From Bathymodiolus brooksi (taxonomy: Eukaryota > Mollusca > Bivalvia > Mytilida > Modiolidae), in the NCBI GenBank assembly GCA_963680875.1, contig OY804579.1:79411095-79475094 (forward strand): a stretch of DNA of 64,000 nucleotides, given 5' to 3'. The notes under the pieces are model-generated. The model ran no database searches. It was not told where the DNA came from and saw nothing but the letters and a program-made list of their open reading frames with translations. Shown piece by piece: positions 1 to 11,492 of the stretch (positions are counted from its first letter, which is position 1; the number at the start of each line of letters is the position of its first letter). The position numbers and the translations under genes are program-made.

Positions 1-63
1 CAAAGAGGTAATCAGAATCCGTAATTCGAAGAAGAACAGACAACACAATGACCAAAAGAAAAA
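1..63 (-). mobile_element. RT-element 3' tail, truncated by window start
   Basis: The end of the repeat that follows the reverse transcriptase at 32.4 and 46.2 kb. It keeps the blocks GGTAATCAGAATCCGTA and ACAGACAACACAATGACC. It is non-coding and read as a 5'-truncated retrocopy; the distal part lies outside the window. Confidence 0.8.
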
Positions 64-738
64 TTACAAACAAAAATAAATTATCACTTGTTAGAGGAGA
101 CAGCAGTCTGAAATATTTCAATCGAGCGACTCAAAACAATAGCCTATGGCAGACGGTTTTCGAGTTTGAACTTTGAAATAACAGATTTCGCACAATGGAA
201 AACGGAATGTTAAGAATATTCTCATGGTGCATAACATTTACAAGCTGGGTTCAGTAAAATACTAAATTAAAATAAATCATAATTTTAAAACATGAGGAGA
301 ATTTCTAAGTTCAGTTGAGATAATATTTTGATTTCGAAGACCAAAAATATAATGTTTCGGTACCGGCTTGCACTTAAGATTATTTTACCGTGTAAGACGT
401 TTTGTGTAATGTCAATAACACCTCATTACCTCTTACAGTGCAATTGGGAGTATTCCGTGTTCATATAGCAGATGAAATAACCGAATCACCAGTAGTAGAA
501 AGCATACAACATTGCATAGCTTAAGTCAGAGCTGTTTTAAGAGGAGAGACCGTTCTTTTTACGAATGGAACTAGATTGCAGCTATATTGGAGAACGTTTT
601 TACCAAACACATATTACAGCAAATAATACTTTCGTCCGATTGAATTTTCCATTCCGTTTCGCTTTATTAATGCTTGAGTTGGGTGAACAGACAATATTGT
701 CACATTCTAAAAGATAAGTGATTTGGTATATCTGTGTT
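64..738. other. No gene seen
   Basis: AT-rich sequence without a recognisable repeat, RNA gene or long open frame. Confidence 0.5.
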
Positions 739-803
739 AAGGGTGTCGATAATCCCTGTTTCTGTGACTTTCTTATTGGAATTTGGAACTGTTCTGAATG
801 GCT
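739..803 (+). repeat. DR3 dispersed repeat fragment
   Basis: Short diverged copy of a family whose best copies are at 18.0 and 41.4 kb. It keeps the order GTCGAT, a T-rich block, then TTGGAACTGTTCTGA. Function unknown; probably a fragment of an unidentified transposable element. Confidence 0.5.
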
Positions 804-916
804 TATTTTTTTTTTTTTGTCGGTTTTTCATTAGACTAATTGTAACATTTCTAACCTACTTGAGAGTCGACTTCTTCAATCATTCACTATTCTACATGCA
901 TACACAACATTTTAAA

Positions 917-1092
917 AATCTACCATGATATCTTTTGGGATAACAATCTACTGTGATACCCCTAAAACAACCAACTGGGAAACTTTTGAAACAACAGTCT
1001 CCTGTGATACGTTTAAAATACAATCTACTGTGATACTCTTAAAACCAATCTACTATGTGAGATTCTAAGAATAGCAGTCTAACATGGTATCT
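917..1092. repeat. Imperfect 26-29 bp tandem repeat
   Basis: Five to seven degenerate copies of a unit containing AATCTACTGTGATAC. Copies differ in length and sequence, so the array looks old. No coding potential. Confidence 0.6.
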
Positions 1093-1231
1093 TATCGCTC
1101 ATTTTAAAGAATCAAAATAACGCTAATTTTGATGAATTGTTCTACTGACAGATATACCAAAATAAGAATCATTTTTATCGTTTACTTAGCTACAAATTAG
1201 ATTAAATTAGACTAAATGCACTTGTTCCAAA

Positions 1232-1300
1232 CAACTTCATTAAAATTCACAATTTATGGTATTCCTCAACTTCATTACAATTCACAGTTTACGGTATGTC
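1232..1300. repeat. 35-bp tandem duplication
   Basis: Two adjacent copies of a unit beginning CAACTTCATTA and ending TATGGTATTCC/TACGGTATGTC, with a few substitutions. Confidence 0.75.
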
Positions 1301-1420
1301 AGTGTAGAGATATTTATTTAATGAATACTTCTGAAAAATTACCCCATTGTTTATTAGAATGTATATATAAAAAAGCAAACAAAAATAAATGATAATTATT
1401 TGCAATAAGCTTAACTTTTC

Positions 1421-1545
1421 TTGCTTCCCAAAGGATTTTCAAATAATTTGGCTTACTTAAATTTTGACTTTTAGCGCGCACCTGATGAAGGTTATTTCTA
1501 AAACGAGTCATGCACACTAAGCAAGGTATCTGCGTTTTTATTTTA
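1421..1545 (+). repeat. DR4 dispersed repeat copy
   Basis: Single-copy member of the family that is tandemly amplified at 35.3 and 63.4 kb. It shows, in order, a CCCAAAG block, ATAATTTGGCTT, TTTTGACTTTTAGCG, CCTGATGAAGGTTATTTC and GTCATGCACACTAA. The reading frame covering it on the minus strand is not coding. Confidence 0.75.
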
Positions 1546-1730
1546 TTTCTGTACGTTTATGAAAAATGTAAAAGAAATTTAAAAAAGTAAAAAAGAAAGT
1601 TACTACATTGCATGAATGGCGAACATATTGTGTTTCATCTAGATATGCAATTACATGACGACAGAAAAGGAACAGGCTTCAGATAGCCATTTGTTGACTC
1701 TATTGACTCTATAAAAATACAGGTTTGGTT

Positions 1731-1885
1731 TATGGTATTTAACGACACTTTCAACAATACTTAAGCTATATCGTGGCGATCAGTTTTATTGATGGAGGAA
1801 TGCGGAGGACCCGGCGAAAACCACCAACCTGTTGTAAGTAACTAACGAAGTTTATCACATAATGTTGTATCGAGTACACATCAAT
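1731..1885 (-). mobile_element. SINE-B, 5'-truncated
   Basis: On the plus strand this reads as the inverted 3' tail (CACTTTCAACAATA, then AGCTATATCGTGGCG) followed by the body (GAGGAATGCGGAGGACCC, AAAACCACCAACCTGTTG) and ends at TATCGAGTACACATC. The tRNA-like head present at 7.3 kb is missing. Confidence 0.75.
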
Positions 1886-2040
1886 GGACTCTATACACTG
1901 TTTGTTATATAAACTTCTCTTGTTATTTCCCAGTAATCATTAAAGGTCATTTTAGAAATAAAACAAATTTTCTTTCGTATTTTATGTTCAATATATCATT
2001 CGTAGATAATATATATACATATTGAAAGTAAATTAACGTT

Positions 2041-2072
2041 AGAGAATACCGAAGGGGTAAATAATTGATAGC
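2041..2072 (-). repeat. RT-tail subfamily 2, terminal scrap
   Basis: Short match, GAGAATACCGAAGGGGTAA, to the terminal block of the tail subfamily seen better at 22.98 and 49.33 kb. Confidence 0.45.
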
Positions 2073-2229
2073 AAATGCCTTTTAAAAGCCATATAATGTA
2101 TTGATTTCAATTTTGAATATTGATCATATCAAATGCTATTTTATTTTTATTTTTGTAAAATTAGATTTCTGAAGTTACTCTTAGAACGAATTTTTTTTAT
2201 AATAACTTTCATATCTATTTTAAGATTGC

Positions 2230-2365
2230 TTTAAAAAATAAACGTACGTATATAGTAACATATGTCTGTGGTTTTTTGTTATCGCTTTTTAAAAAAAAAC
2301 GTAAGTATATAGTAACACAATTATTTAAAAGTATTACCTATTAAAAAAATTCTCGTATATAGAGG
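2230..2365. repeat. Degenerate ~55-bp tandem repeat
   Basis: Three spaced copies of an A-run followed by ACGTACGTATATAGTAAC-like sequence (the third reads TTCTCGTATATAGAGG). Lies just downstream, in minus-strand sense, of the candidate exon at 2480-2537. Confidence 0.45.
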
Positions 2366-2394
2366 CAAAAATCATTTGGATAAATAAAAAAAAA

Positions 2395-2512
2395 AATCTA
2401 TAGTTATTTTACTTACAAATAACTGAAACAACAACGGTAATTTTGGAAAAATAAATAATCTATAGTTAATTTTACTCACCAATAACTGAAAGAACGACGG
2501 TAAAAATGAAAA
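2395..2512 (-). repeat. 62-bp tandem duplication of an exon/donor region
   Basis: Two copies of a unit beginning AATCTATAGTTA. On the minus strand each copy carries a TTTCAGTTATT exon end followed by a 5' splice-site consensus: GTAAGT at 2411-2416 and GTGAGT at 2474-2479. Only the copy nearer 2.5 kb retains the upstream initiating ATG. Confidence 0.7.
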
Positions 2513-2537
2513 ATGTCTGTCCAAGGAGCGTTGACAT
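2480..2537 (-). CDS. Candidate first coding exon: signal peptide of an unidentified secreted protein
   Basis: On the minus strand an ATG at 2537 opens 19 codons, MSTLLGQTFFIFTVVLSVI, plus one base, then a consensus donor GGTGAGTAAAA. The peptide has a short polar start and a hydrophobic stretch (residues about 9-19), like a secretory signal peptide. A signal-peptide exon with a phase-1 donor is a common layout in small secreted molluscan proteins (general knowledge). No downstream exon is recognisable before the window start, and the protein is not identified. The donor region is tandemly duplicated next door, giving a second potential donor. A chance ATG plus donor remains possible. Confidence 0.4.
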
Positions 2538-2539
2538 TA

Positions 2540-3477
2540 TTTTCCAGTAGTAATGGTATACAATAGCACGTAAAACTACCATCAATACACTTTATGTTCC
2601 ATATGATTTGTGTCCCATAGTTATATAACAATAAAACATCTATTCTCTCCTAGAATAACACCAGGAACAATGTTACAATCAACGTCTTTCATTGTCCTCA
2701 GTATTAATTTTCCATTCCACTTCAATATTTCGCCTTTTGTTGTTAGAGCTTAATTATAGGATTTAGAACTTAAGCACCTATGATTTTAAGTCCTGATTGG
2801 TAACGTATAAGCATTCACTGTCGATCATCAGGATTCTAACAGCAATAATATTTTCTTCCGCTATTTATCTATCTACAAAAAAAAAGAAGGAAAATTGAGA
2901 TAGAAAGTTTTGTGTGGTCTACCTTTGCTTATCGTTTATATGTCCACAGGGATCTTAGTCATTTATTTCTATTTTTTCAAAATTATTGCAAAGCTCCAAT
3001 GGGATCCTTTATCACCTTCAATTAGAATAAAGGAGAATCGTTGCATACAATAATCTCCATGTGTTACTCACGTAATATTGTGTTTTGCTATATGCTATAT
3101 GATTCCATGTCGTAGCTGTTTATATTAGCACGGTTTTTTTTATAATAATTCTAATTTATATTTATTAACAACCGTCGTTCAGAATCATTGGTTTATTTTC
3201 AAACTATGACTAAATGCTTATTATCGTCTGAACTGCCTGTGTATATAATTAAGTCTTCTGTTTCTGATTGGTTTTGTTTGAAATGCGCTCTTTTTCACCT
3301 GCCATTGACCATTCTGTATTTGCGAATTGCAATATGCGATTATGATTTATAAAGGATGTTTTTTTTCATATGCATGAAGAAAAAATAGTTTCCTTAATAA
3401 AATATCTCATAAACATATGCACATAGGAATGATTATATAGCACTCACATACATTGTTTATTGCAGTTCAATTTAGTT
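2540..3477. other. No gene seen
   Basis: AT-rich sequence. If the exon at 2480-2537 is real, the promoter and 5' UTR would lie in the low-coordinate part, but no TATA box or initiator stands out. Confidence 0.4.
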
Positions 3478-3545
3478 AGATTGATTGATTGATTGGTGAT
3501 TAACGCCAGCTGTAGCAGTATTTCAGCTATATCGTGACCAAACAC
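3478..3545 (-). mobile_element. SINE tail with TTGA microsatellite
   Basis: Inverted shared SINE 3' tail (TTAACGCCAGC, TTTCAGCTATATCGTG) directly preceded by about four ATTG repeats at 3480-3495. This shows that the tail's natural terminal microsatellite can be TTGA/TCAA, which bears on the 0.7-kb TTGA array at 44.5 kb. Confidence 0.7.
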
Positions 3546-3912
3546 CAACAAATCATGAAAATAAATTATCAACACATATATAGTTAGAACGCAAACTAAT
3601 TGGAATGATATTGTTCTTTTGTCCTTTGTCATGGGGGTGGGGGTGAGGGTCCAGTATTGTTTATGAATGTATGATATTAGAAGGCAATATCTAAAACATA
3701 TATATAGAATCATGATCTGAGATACGAAACAATGACAAAGAATAAAATTCATATCAAGTTCGAAACAACAACAATGCCCGTAAGCACACGGCTAATGTGT
3801 TCATCTTATTGTAATCTATTAGACCTGTTTTGGTTTCACGACTCGAATTGTAAAGGACGATGTACATTTTTTTTTTGCAAACATCAACACAACTGAACAT
3901 TAGAAGTGACAT
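3546..3912. other. No gene; G-rich run
   Basis: The only notable feature is a G-rich run on the plus strand (3633-3649, three runs of 3-5 G separated by T or TGA), a weak G-quadruplex candidate. Confidence 0.4.
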
Positions 3913-3955
3913 AGGGTAGAAAGTTAGAGAAAACCGAAGGGACAATCACGAATTG
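3913..3955 (-). repeat. RT-tail subfamily 2, terminal scrap
   Basis: GTTAGAGAAAACCGAAGGGACAATC matches the terminal block of the subfamily-2 tail. Confidence 0.45.
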
Positions 3956-4283
3956 ATATTCCAGACACACAAGCAACATTTAGCACAAAGCACAGAAGTA
4001 GAATGGTTGGTTTCTAGTGCTTCTTGTATGAAACTCGTCATGTGAACACATGTTCTGGTTGTTACATTGGAAACAATCGAGAGATTCGCATAGATTCATC
4101 AATCCAAATATTTAAATCCAAGGTATGACAGTATCTTCGATATTTGCATCCCGATGAAGAAAACGTATTGACAATAGAGATGATATTTCCTTCCTGTCAG
4201 TAAATGTGTATATATGTTTTGTTCGGGGATATTCATTATTGTAACTGCTTATTCTTCCGGACTATAAGATTACACCCTGTAAG

Positions 4284-4405
4284 GTGTGTGGCTTGGGTTG
4301 CTAAGTCTTTAGTTTTCTGTCGAGTGTCTTGTGGATCAGTGTTCGTCTTTCCGTCCTTTTACTTTTGGTTTCTGATTACCCTTTTGGTATCTTTTTTTGT
4401 GCAAT
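4284..4405 (+). repeat. RT-element 3' tail, diverged
   Basis: Recognisable by GGGTTGCTAAGTCTTTAG, then TCTGATTACCCTTTTGGTATC in the order found in the RT tails, with many substitutions and a shortened middle. Confidence 0.65.
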
Positions 4406-5254
4406 ACCTTATAAGAATTTAATTAATGTAATATTGGAATTATGATGAAAATGTTTACTTCAAGGTTAGTATTAATGTTTCAAAACTACTTTGAAAATTT
4501 TATTGCAAATATACAAATCTCAGAATATAAATATAATTCAACTAGCGGTGATATGCTAAAAGTTTGGGGTTTTTTTTATCATCCACGTTTCTATGCGTGT
4601 GTTGCTTCTGAAGCTATTATGATTAAGGATGACAAAACTAATCTTATTAATTCTTTGGAGAAATCTTATTCACAAAAGCTATGATAAAGCTAATTAATTA
4701 TAATTCTATTAATAGTATCCATTGTGATTTTGCAATTTTGGAGTAATGGTCTGCAAGCAACAAAATATTACTACTTAGATTAGCAGGAAGTTATCTTACT
4801 AAAGGCTTTCACTTCTCATAAATTGTTTTGTCAAAGCTTATGCTGTCGTCATTTCTGTGAGTATGATTAGTGGTTGTTAGTGGAAGTGAATCTGTATTGA
4901 GTTGTGCGTTGTTTATTTTTTATGCTTGTTGGATGTAGTTGGCATAACTACCATATATTATTGGTAAAGGTGTGCAACTTCAATGATCACCACCATCACC
5001 CCGCACGCACACTAATTCACATATTTGAAATTTCAGAAGTATATACCTATTTATATATTTTACCTGGAAATGCAGACTTATTGATTTATTTATTCTGGGA
5101 ATAAAACATCTTCCCATCTTTTCTCTAAGCATTTATAGCAATTTAGTGTTCAACAATTCGTCTACAGTTTGATGGATACCAACTGGGCAGATAAGTCTTC
5201 CAACAAACAAGATCTGCCGATAAAAAACTGGGGCAATTCATAATAAGCTATATA
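4406..5254. other. No gene seen
   Basis: Contains an 80-codon open frame at 4442-4684 (+) with no recognisable domain, which is within chance expectation at this composition. Confidence 0.4.
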
Positions 5255-5365
5255 AAATATAGGTTTGATTGAGTAACACGAGTCCCACAAAAGCTTCCTG
5301 CTCCACTAGTGGCAGGTGTCGTATTAGTGATATACGACACCTGACAAGGAAATCATGTTTGACAT
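5255..5365 (-). repeat. RT-element tail fragment with hairpin
   Basis: Contains GATTGAGTAACACGAGTCCC and TCCTGCTCCACTAGTGGCA of the RT tail. A perfect 12-bp inverted repeat (5313-5324 with 5332-5343, CAGGTGTCGTAT) lies within it, so part of the tail appears to have been duplicated in inverted orientation. Confidence 0.65.
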
Positions 5366-7133
5366 ATAATTTTGACTTGGGAGTGTGATTTTTGCTACAG
5401 GAATGGTTGCTACAGGAATGGTTCCTACCGGTGTGTTTGGTTATAGTGTTGACCATTACTGATTAATCTTTTATTATCAATATGCAGAACAAATTTCTCT
5501 GTTATATTAATTATGATCTGAATGAGCAAGCTAAACGTCAAAGACACTAATATTAATTGCTCAATAGAAATGTGAGCAGCGCTTAATTTTTATGTAACTA
5601 GCGATTGTCAATTTGTTTCGCATCCCGGCGGGGTTAAGCTAGTCTTATGAGTAAAAACTGTATCTCATAGTGACATTTCTGTGATGAAAGCTAAACTCCA
5701 AAATACAAAGTAGATAACAGGGTGAGATAAGAATGTGACGGCCTAATTGAATAATCCCAAATCATAAATTATAATACGTATTTTGGTAGGCTTTCATAAC
5801 CCACATATTGGAAGAATTCCATTCCTGAGTGCATGCCAACAACTTTTTGATATTGATCGTAAACCACTTTGGAATTCGTGTCCAATTATTAGTCCCATGA
5901 CAATCAGTACGATGACTACTGATAATCGAGTTAAATGAGTAAAATCACACCACTTTCCGATGCATGTCCAAACTATCATTTTTGTCTACTGCCTCTTCTA
6001 CAATGGTAGTTTTATGATATTCGTAAGGTCGATGGAAATAAAATCCGAAAAAAAATGCCATAACGCTAGTATTTTATGTATCTATTTATTTAATACCTTT
6101 AGTAAGAAATGATATAGAGGGAAATGAACATGCGATACTCTCCTATTTGACACTTTAGACACAAATAAAAGCAGAGGGATATTTTGTTTTATTTGTTTTA
6201 TTGTTGATCTTATATTTCAGTCTGGTTTTCAATGATCAGCAAAACGCTTGCACTTAAAAGTGTGAAGCGGCCCGACGCCTTCAGTTGATCGGCATTCTTT
6301 ACTCCTGTTGACAAATGCTACAACTGTGTATCTTGTTTTTTTAAATGTAATTTGGTGAATAGAAGTTGCTTGATTTTATTTAATGTTCACGAATTTCAGG
6401 ATAGAATTATAGATGATTGCATGGTTTGGTATTTTTTTTTTTTTTTTAATTTGCACAAGAAGGTATGGTTTATATCTTGCTAACCAGTTTAACCAATCCA
6501 CATTTGTGTGATATGCCCACCTTATTTTTATGTTCAATAAGTTGCGTTTAGAGGTGATTGTTGATATTGATGGAATTGTTGACTGTTTAAACTTTCTCTT
6601 CATACTTGTTGCTCTGTATGTACATGATAGACGCTTTATGTGTTGATTTGCTTTCTTTTTTGACCTTTGTGTTACAATGTAAAACCTAATATTGTGATTT
6701 TAGCCATGATAACGAGATCTTCACGCGAAATAATGATAAAATAGGATTACAGTTTTACACAGTATCAATGTCGTCATTTCATATAAATGATAATATACAC
6801 TGTAATATATATAGGATGTAGAATTTTATGTTTTCAGACAATGTGGTAACAGACCATTTCTTGGACTTCACTTCTCAAACAACCGTAATAGATTTAACGT
6901 ATTGCTATCGTATACATCTCTATGTTAAATGGACTTTGGGTGAAAAGATTATCTTTTGTTGTCTAGACAATAAATGGTATTTTAATGAAGCTTTTCCGTT
7001 GTATTGTGTTTTCTTCCAAAAAACATCTTATTTTACTCGGGAATACAATCTTATGCATTTAAATACATTACTAAGCACTTACGTCATCAAAGGACAACCG
7101 TATCATAAAATACAAGCACTATGCTAGTGTTAT
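5366..7133. other. No gene seen
   Basis: AT-rich, with T-runs near 6430-6447 and 6340. A 99-codon frame at 6828-7127 (+) has no recognisable features and is within chance expectation. Confidence 0.4.
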
Positions 7134-7345
7134 TGGGTTAGGGTTATGGTGTTTAACGCCACTTTCAACAATATTTCAGCTATATCGTGGTAGTCAGTGT
7201 TATTAGTGGAGGAAACTGAAGTACCAGAGAAAACCACTGACCTGTTGCAAGTCGCTGACAATCTTTATCATATAATGTTGTATCGAGTACATCACGTCAA
7301 GAGCGGGATTTGAACTCACAACGTTAGTGGTGATAGACACTTGTG
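7134..7345 (-). mobile_element. SINE-B, near full length
   Basis: The best intact SINE-B in one piece. On the plus strand it starts with the shared tail (TGGTGTTTAACGCCAC, TTTCAGCTATATCGTGG) and continues through the body (GAGGAAACTGAAG, AAAACCACTGACCTGTTGC) to TATCGAGTACATCACG. It ends in the inverted tRNA-like head with a B-box complement GGGATTTGAACTC at about 7308 and GTTAGTGGTGATAG beyond. A Pol III internal promoter is expected for tRNA-derived SINEs; this copy is diverged and probably inactive. Confidence 0.8.
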
Positions 7346-7358
7346 GAATAGGAAGTTG

Positions 7359-7545
7359 TAGCCCTTCCGGAGTATCTGAATTCACCTCCGCTATTTTACT
7401 CAATCTTTATTTTTCTGTGTATTGCATTGCTAATTATTATTTGTCGCTTTGTCCCTTTTCTTTTGGTCATTGTTTTATCTGCACTTCTTTGTTAAACGAC
7501 TATCGTTACCCTTTTGATATCATCCAACTTTTCCTAATAGCTTTA
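7359..7545 (+). mobile_element. RT-element 3' tail, solo copy
   Basis: Collinear with the tails at 32.4 and 46.2 kb: GCCCTTCCGGAGTATCTGAA, ACTCAATCTTTATTTTTCTG, TTTTGGTCATTGT, then TACCCTTTTGATATC. Non-coding. Confidence 0.75.
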
Positions 7546-7587
7546 CGAGCTGAGTTCTTATTTATGGCTTTAGTTTTAGATTTGTAG

Positions 7588-7745
7588 ATGCAAAACATTG
7601 ATAATCCGGTAACATAGGGCACACAATACGAAGAAAAACACAATACAACACGTGCTGGACACCATTATGCGCAAGCAAACACAAATAACGTAAATAAGAC
7701 ACGAGTCCCCCCTTAAATAACTGGAGGCAAAGACGAACAGAACTC
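7588..7745 (-). mobile_element. RT-tail subfamily 2, solo copy
   Basis: Shares GGTAACATAGGGCACACAA, GTGCTGGACACCATTATGCG and AAACACAAATAACGTAAATA with copies at 23.0 and 49.3 kb. It lies tail to tail with the subfamily-1 copy just upstream. Confidence 0.75.
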
Positions 7746-8742
7746 CGCTTCCAAAAACTCGATCACCTGTTTTAAATCTCATTATTGCTGCTCTGTTGCT
7801 TCCTATGTACATCTATTTGTTAATATATATTCAGTTATTTTAATTACACTGTCCAGTAATCTGAAGTGCCGGACATTCCACAGGGAACGTGAATAGCGTG
7901 GTGGTAAATCATACCTACATCAATGACTTGTGACTAATACCCATGAGTTGTGACGTCATGAACCTTCCTGCGTACACGTCAGAGGTGGTAAAATTGAATC
8001 GCATGTATTGGCAAATGTCTATACCATGATCAACAAACAGTGATGGTAATCAAGGAGCTAAAGTCGTTATTTTTTCCATTTTTCGTATGAGAATTAATTT
8101 GTGCACTGATACTTAAGCCATAACAGTAAATCCAAAAGCAATTGGCCTTGGTAAATAATTTATATGGTCATTTATATGAAGAGTGTTGTAACACCTCGGC
8201 ATTTGGTCGTATATCGATAACCTATTCATGTCAGAATAAATAGCTAAATCGATGTCAATTCTATGTAAATGTGCTTATTATCGTATTAATACGCTATATT
8301 TTCTTACACTAAGTATCTAACATGTAAGTATGTAAAAAAGTAAATACACATTATTGTTGAATAGATCTGACTAATTTCAGAATTAATAGCAAGGTAAGAG
8401 AACGTACAATGTGCATCACATACATTGTTTCCTCCATAAACTATTTTGATAGTTTAATTATTTTGATCTAGTGTATTACCAATTACACCAACATTGTGCA
8501 AATATGCCATAGGGGGCTACAAATACAGATATGGTACGAATTAATTCAGAACATGTTGGTTTTAATCTATGAAGGTGTTTTTTTGATAATGAATAGATGC
8601 AATATCAAATATGATTTAATTCAAACTAGTTGATATTGCTTTCATGTCTTTCTCGGGAGTATATAATCGTATGAAGAAAATGAAAAGATGCTTCCATTTG
8701 GACGTTGGCTCATGAATCTGATCTCAAAGAATATAGTGTACA
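7746..8742. other. No gene; one CRE octamer
   Basis: Contains TGACGTCA at 7951-7958, next to two TTGTGAC blocks. Otherwise featureless AT-rich sequence. Confidence 0.4.
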
Positions 8743-9115
8743 AAAGAGTTAAAAGATATCAAAAAGGTAATCAGAAGTCGTAAATCGAAAGAAGGACAAA
8801 CAACACAATGAACAAAAGAAAAAGAACAAAAGGACAAACAATAATCTACAAAACATTACACAGAAAATTAGAGATCGAGCAACACGAACCCCATTAAAAA
8901 CCGCGGGTGAACTCAGGTGCTCCGGGAGGGTTAGCAGTTCCTACTTCACAGGTGACATACGTCGTGTTACTGTTAAACAACATGAACGTCATTTGATATA
9001 GAAATCATGTTGGACACCAGTATACGTAAATAAATACAAATTACATAAAAGAACATGAACCCTCTACAAATCAAATGGGAATCAAGACGAATCGAACATC
9101 GTTTTTACGCGGAAA
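8743..9115 (-). mobile_element. RT-element tail, composite of subfamilies 1 and 2
   Basis: Long solo tail. The low-coordinate part is subfamily 1 (GGTAATCAGAAGTCGTAAATC, GATCGAGCAACACGAACCCC, GGTGAACTCAGGTGCTCCGG). From about 9000 it continues with subfamily-2 text (CATGTTGGACACCAGTATACG, CGAATCGAACATCG). This may be a natural chimera or the longer ancestral form. Confidence 0.75.
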
Positions 9116-9565
9116 TCACTCATTTGAGACTTATGTGGTATCTTTTCTGTTGGGAACATCAAAGCATGAATTGCATTTAGAAATTGCAAATAAATAGATA
9201 CTAATGTTAAATTAGTAATACAAAACACGTATATACTCTCTTCAGGTGCGCTCGACTCCATACAAGGACCACAAACGATCACAAATTACGTACTTAACTT
9301 ATATAACTCCCCTGTGTCACAAAAAGTACGACGTAAATAATTACAACGATTTATTTTGACCATTGACTTAATCTGGCAAAACAACATATTTATTGTTTTC
9401 TTTTTTCGGTATCCTTGACAATGGAAACATATTACTCTCAAGTCAAAAAGGTCGATTGTATGTTTATTCATTACAAATAAAATGGAAAACAAAAAATACC
9501 CTACCAGCAGAGCAGTTTCCAAATCTAATCGAACAATCATAGAGACAGACATATATTCGTGACCG
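9116..9565. other. No gene seen
   Basis: No recognised repeat; open frames are short and featureless. Confidence 0.35.
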
Positions 9566-9735
9566 CTCACTTTCCTGTCTTGATACAGGCATTTCTATTA
9601 AAATGGCGGGTAATGCTAGTTTAATGGGCCAGTTCTTCCCTCTTAATGAAATAAAGCGGGCATGCAAGTGTTTTACCAATGTGAATAAAGTGCAAACGCT
9701 CACATATTACAGGCGAGCAGTGTTGTTGTAAAGAA
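9566..9735 (+). repeat. DR6-related repeat, subfamily with long 3' part
   Basis: Contains CTTGATACAGGCATTTCTA, AATGGCGGGTAATGC and GGGCATGCAAGTGTTTTAC. Closest relatives are at 18.8 and 44.1 kb; the GTACAGGCATTTCT block is internal to the fuller DR6 copy at 40.4 kb. Confidence 0.65.
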
Positions 9736-11100
9736 AGCCGAGTTCCAGTTTGAACTTAAAACAAAATATGTTCATTCTTTGTGACACAGAAGTTCAAATT
9801 TGTATATTAACTCCATAATAGAGAATCGGTGTTATTTAGTCATCATATAAATATTAGATAGTACACAAGGCTATTAGAAGACAAACTAAGGATACAATGG
9901 TCAAATAAATGTCAAAGATGCCAATGCAATGTTCATTTAGTACACCAGATTCGTTGTTCGGCATTTTTGTCTTCATCAGTGGTACTCCATTACAAACAAT
10001 CGGCCATCAAAGATACCATGTTACCTTTTAACTTTTAACTATCTATATATGCACTTTTACTATCGACTTGACATGACAAAATAAACATGTTATTGTTCGA
10101 CGAAATTAAAGACGTGCTGAAAACCAGATTACAATTTAACAAAAAAACAAAAAAGCTCAAATTTAGAACTTATGTCTGCATATTGACCCATATTCAACTT
10201 AGACTATGAATAAAAAGCAAAGATTTATGTCTGACATTCTTTTAAGAAATCCAAGTTTGGAATACAGGGATTTATATATTATATCAAATAATAAAAGCTG
10301 CACCACAGCACATTACTCTGTGTGAGATTAATAACGTACACACTTGTAAATTGCTGTTATAAAATACTACAGTTGATTGTCTCCAAAATGTGTAATTCAT
10401 TTCAATATTTTTGACTTTTCCAACTTAGTTTGCTAATTGTGTTCTATTTCAGTACACAACGCTAAAATGTCGTTATCATGTTTAAACTACAGAGAAATAT
10501 GTTAGCTGGAAAAACACATTAATTTCTCTCTAGTTACACGTTCAGTTTTAATTGTGCCTTTTAGAAGTAATAGCTTTACTGACTATGTAGTCAGGGTAAA
10601 TACGGTAACTGTATCAGAATTACATATTTGAAATTCTACACTGGGCATTTTAGTATGAATGAGGTGTAAGAATGGTAAAAATACCAAAAATAGATTTGGG
10701 ATTTTTTGTATAATATAAATGATATTATGCGCTACTGGACATGAGATATACTCCATTTCAGAGTTATTGAAGCTATCGGTCAAAGTTCGGCAGGGGTAAT
10801 CAACCCTTTAAAATTTAATTGAACAAAAAATACTCCAATATAAGCTCTCTAGCATCTTCCACCTTTACATTTCGCTGTACCTTACCTTCAACGCTTTCGG
10901 AATTATTTCGACAGCAAAGGTTTAGTGTGGTAAGGCGACTTTTGAATAGAATAGAATTGAATTATACTAAATAAGAAATAACTTTACGGTATGTCGCGAA
11001 CTCTTGAGATAATGAGATGTTGGAGAATGGTGGACAAAATAATTTTAAAAAGGAAATGTTAATGAAAAAAATAAAGTCATTTCCTGATTGGGAAATACCC
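9736..11100. other. No gene seen
   Basis: AT-rich and without long frames or repeats that I recognise. Confidence 0.35.
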
Positions 11101-11263
11101 ATTACATACATAGCGTGTTGGTACAAGACTTTGTATCAGGTCGACGCTGTTGTGTGAACCAGTATCACTACGAGTCGCGATAGCGACAAGTTGTGATGCG
11201 GTTAGTTCACTCAACAGGCAAGACCTGATATAAAATTTTGTACCAACATACTATGTATGTAAT
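11101..11263. mobile_element. 163-bp foldback element (MITE-like palindrome)
   Basis: The two halves are imperfect reverse complements along nearly their whole length. Outer arms begin ATTACATACATAG and end CTATGTATGTAAT; inner blocks TTGGTACAA/TTGTACCAA, TATCAGGTC/GACCTGATA and GTGTGAAC/GTTCACTC also pair. The centre is a GTCGCGATAGCGAC hairpin near 11182. No transposase. A clear target-site duplication was not seen. Confidence 0.75.
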
Positions 11264-11492
11264 ACGTTTATCTAACATTTCAATTAAAACGAATCTTAAA
11301 CAAATAACAAGGGTTGAATTAAAATGTGTACTATACTCTGAGGGAAATTACAGTTTGTACATGACGTCACATTATTTTTGCCATTCATTCACCAATGTCA
11401 CGTTACTGTGCTTTGTTTCATATTCCAATGATATGACGTCATGAAAAAGTAGTTCGGAAGAGAACGTCTCGTGCAACGTCGCGCCATTCTTT
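11264..11492. promoter_or_regulatory. Two CRE octamers
   Basis: Perfect TGACGTCA at 11362-11369 and 11434-11441, 72 bp apart. The octamer is the palindromic cAMP-response element bound by CREB/ATF bZIP proteins (established). No promoter or gene is recognisable nearby, so function is unproven. Confidence 0.25.

Noticed and set aside
4442..4684. 80-codon frame as a small gene
   Set aside because: No recognisable domain, no splice or promoter context, length within chance.
6828..7127. 99-codon frame on the plus strand as a gene
   Set aside because: Same chance expectation; no recognisable features.
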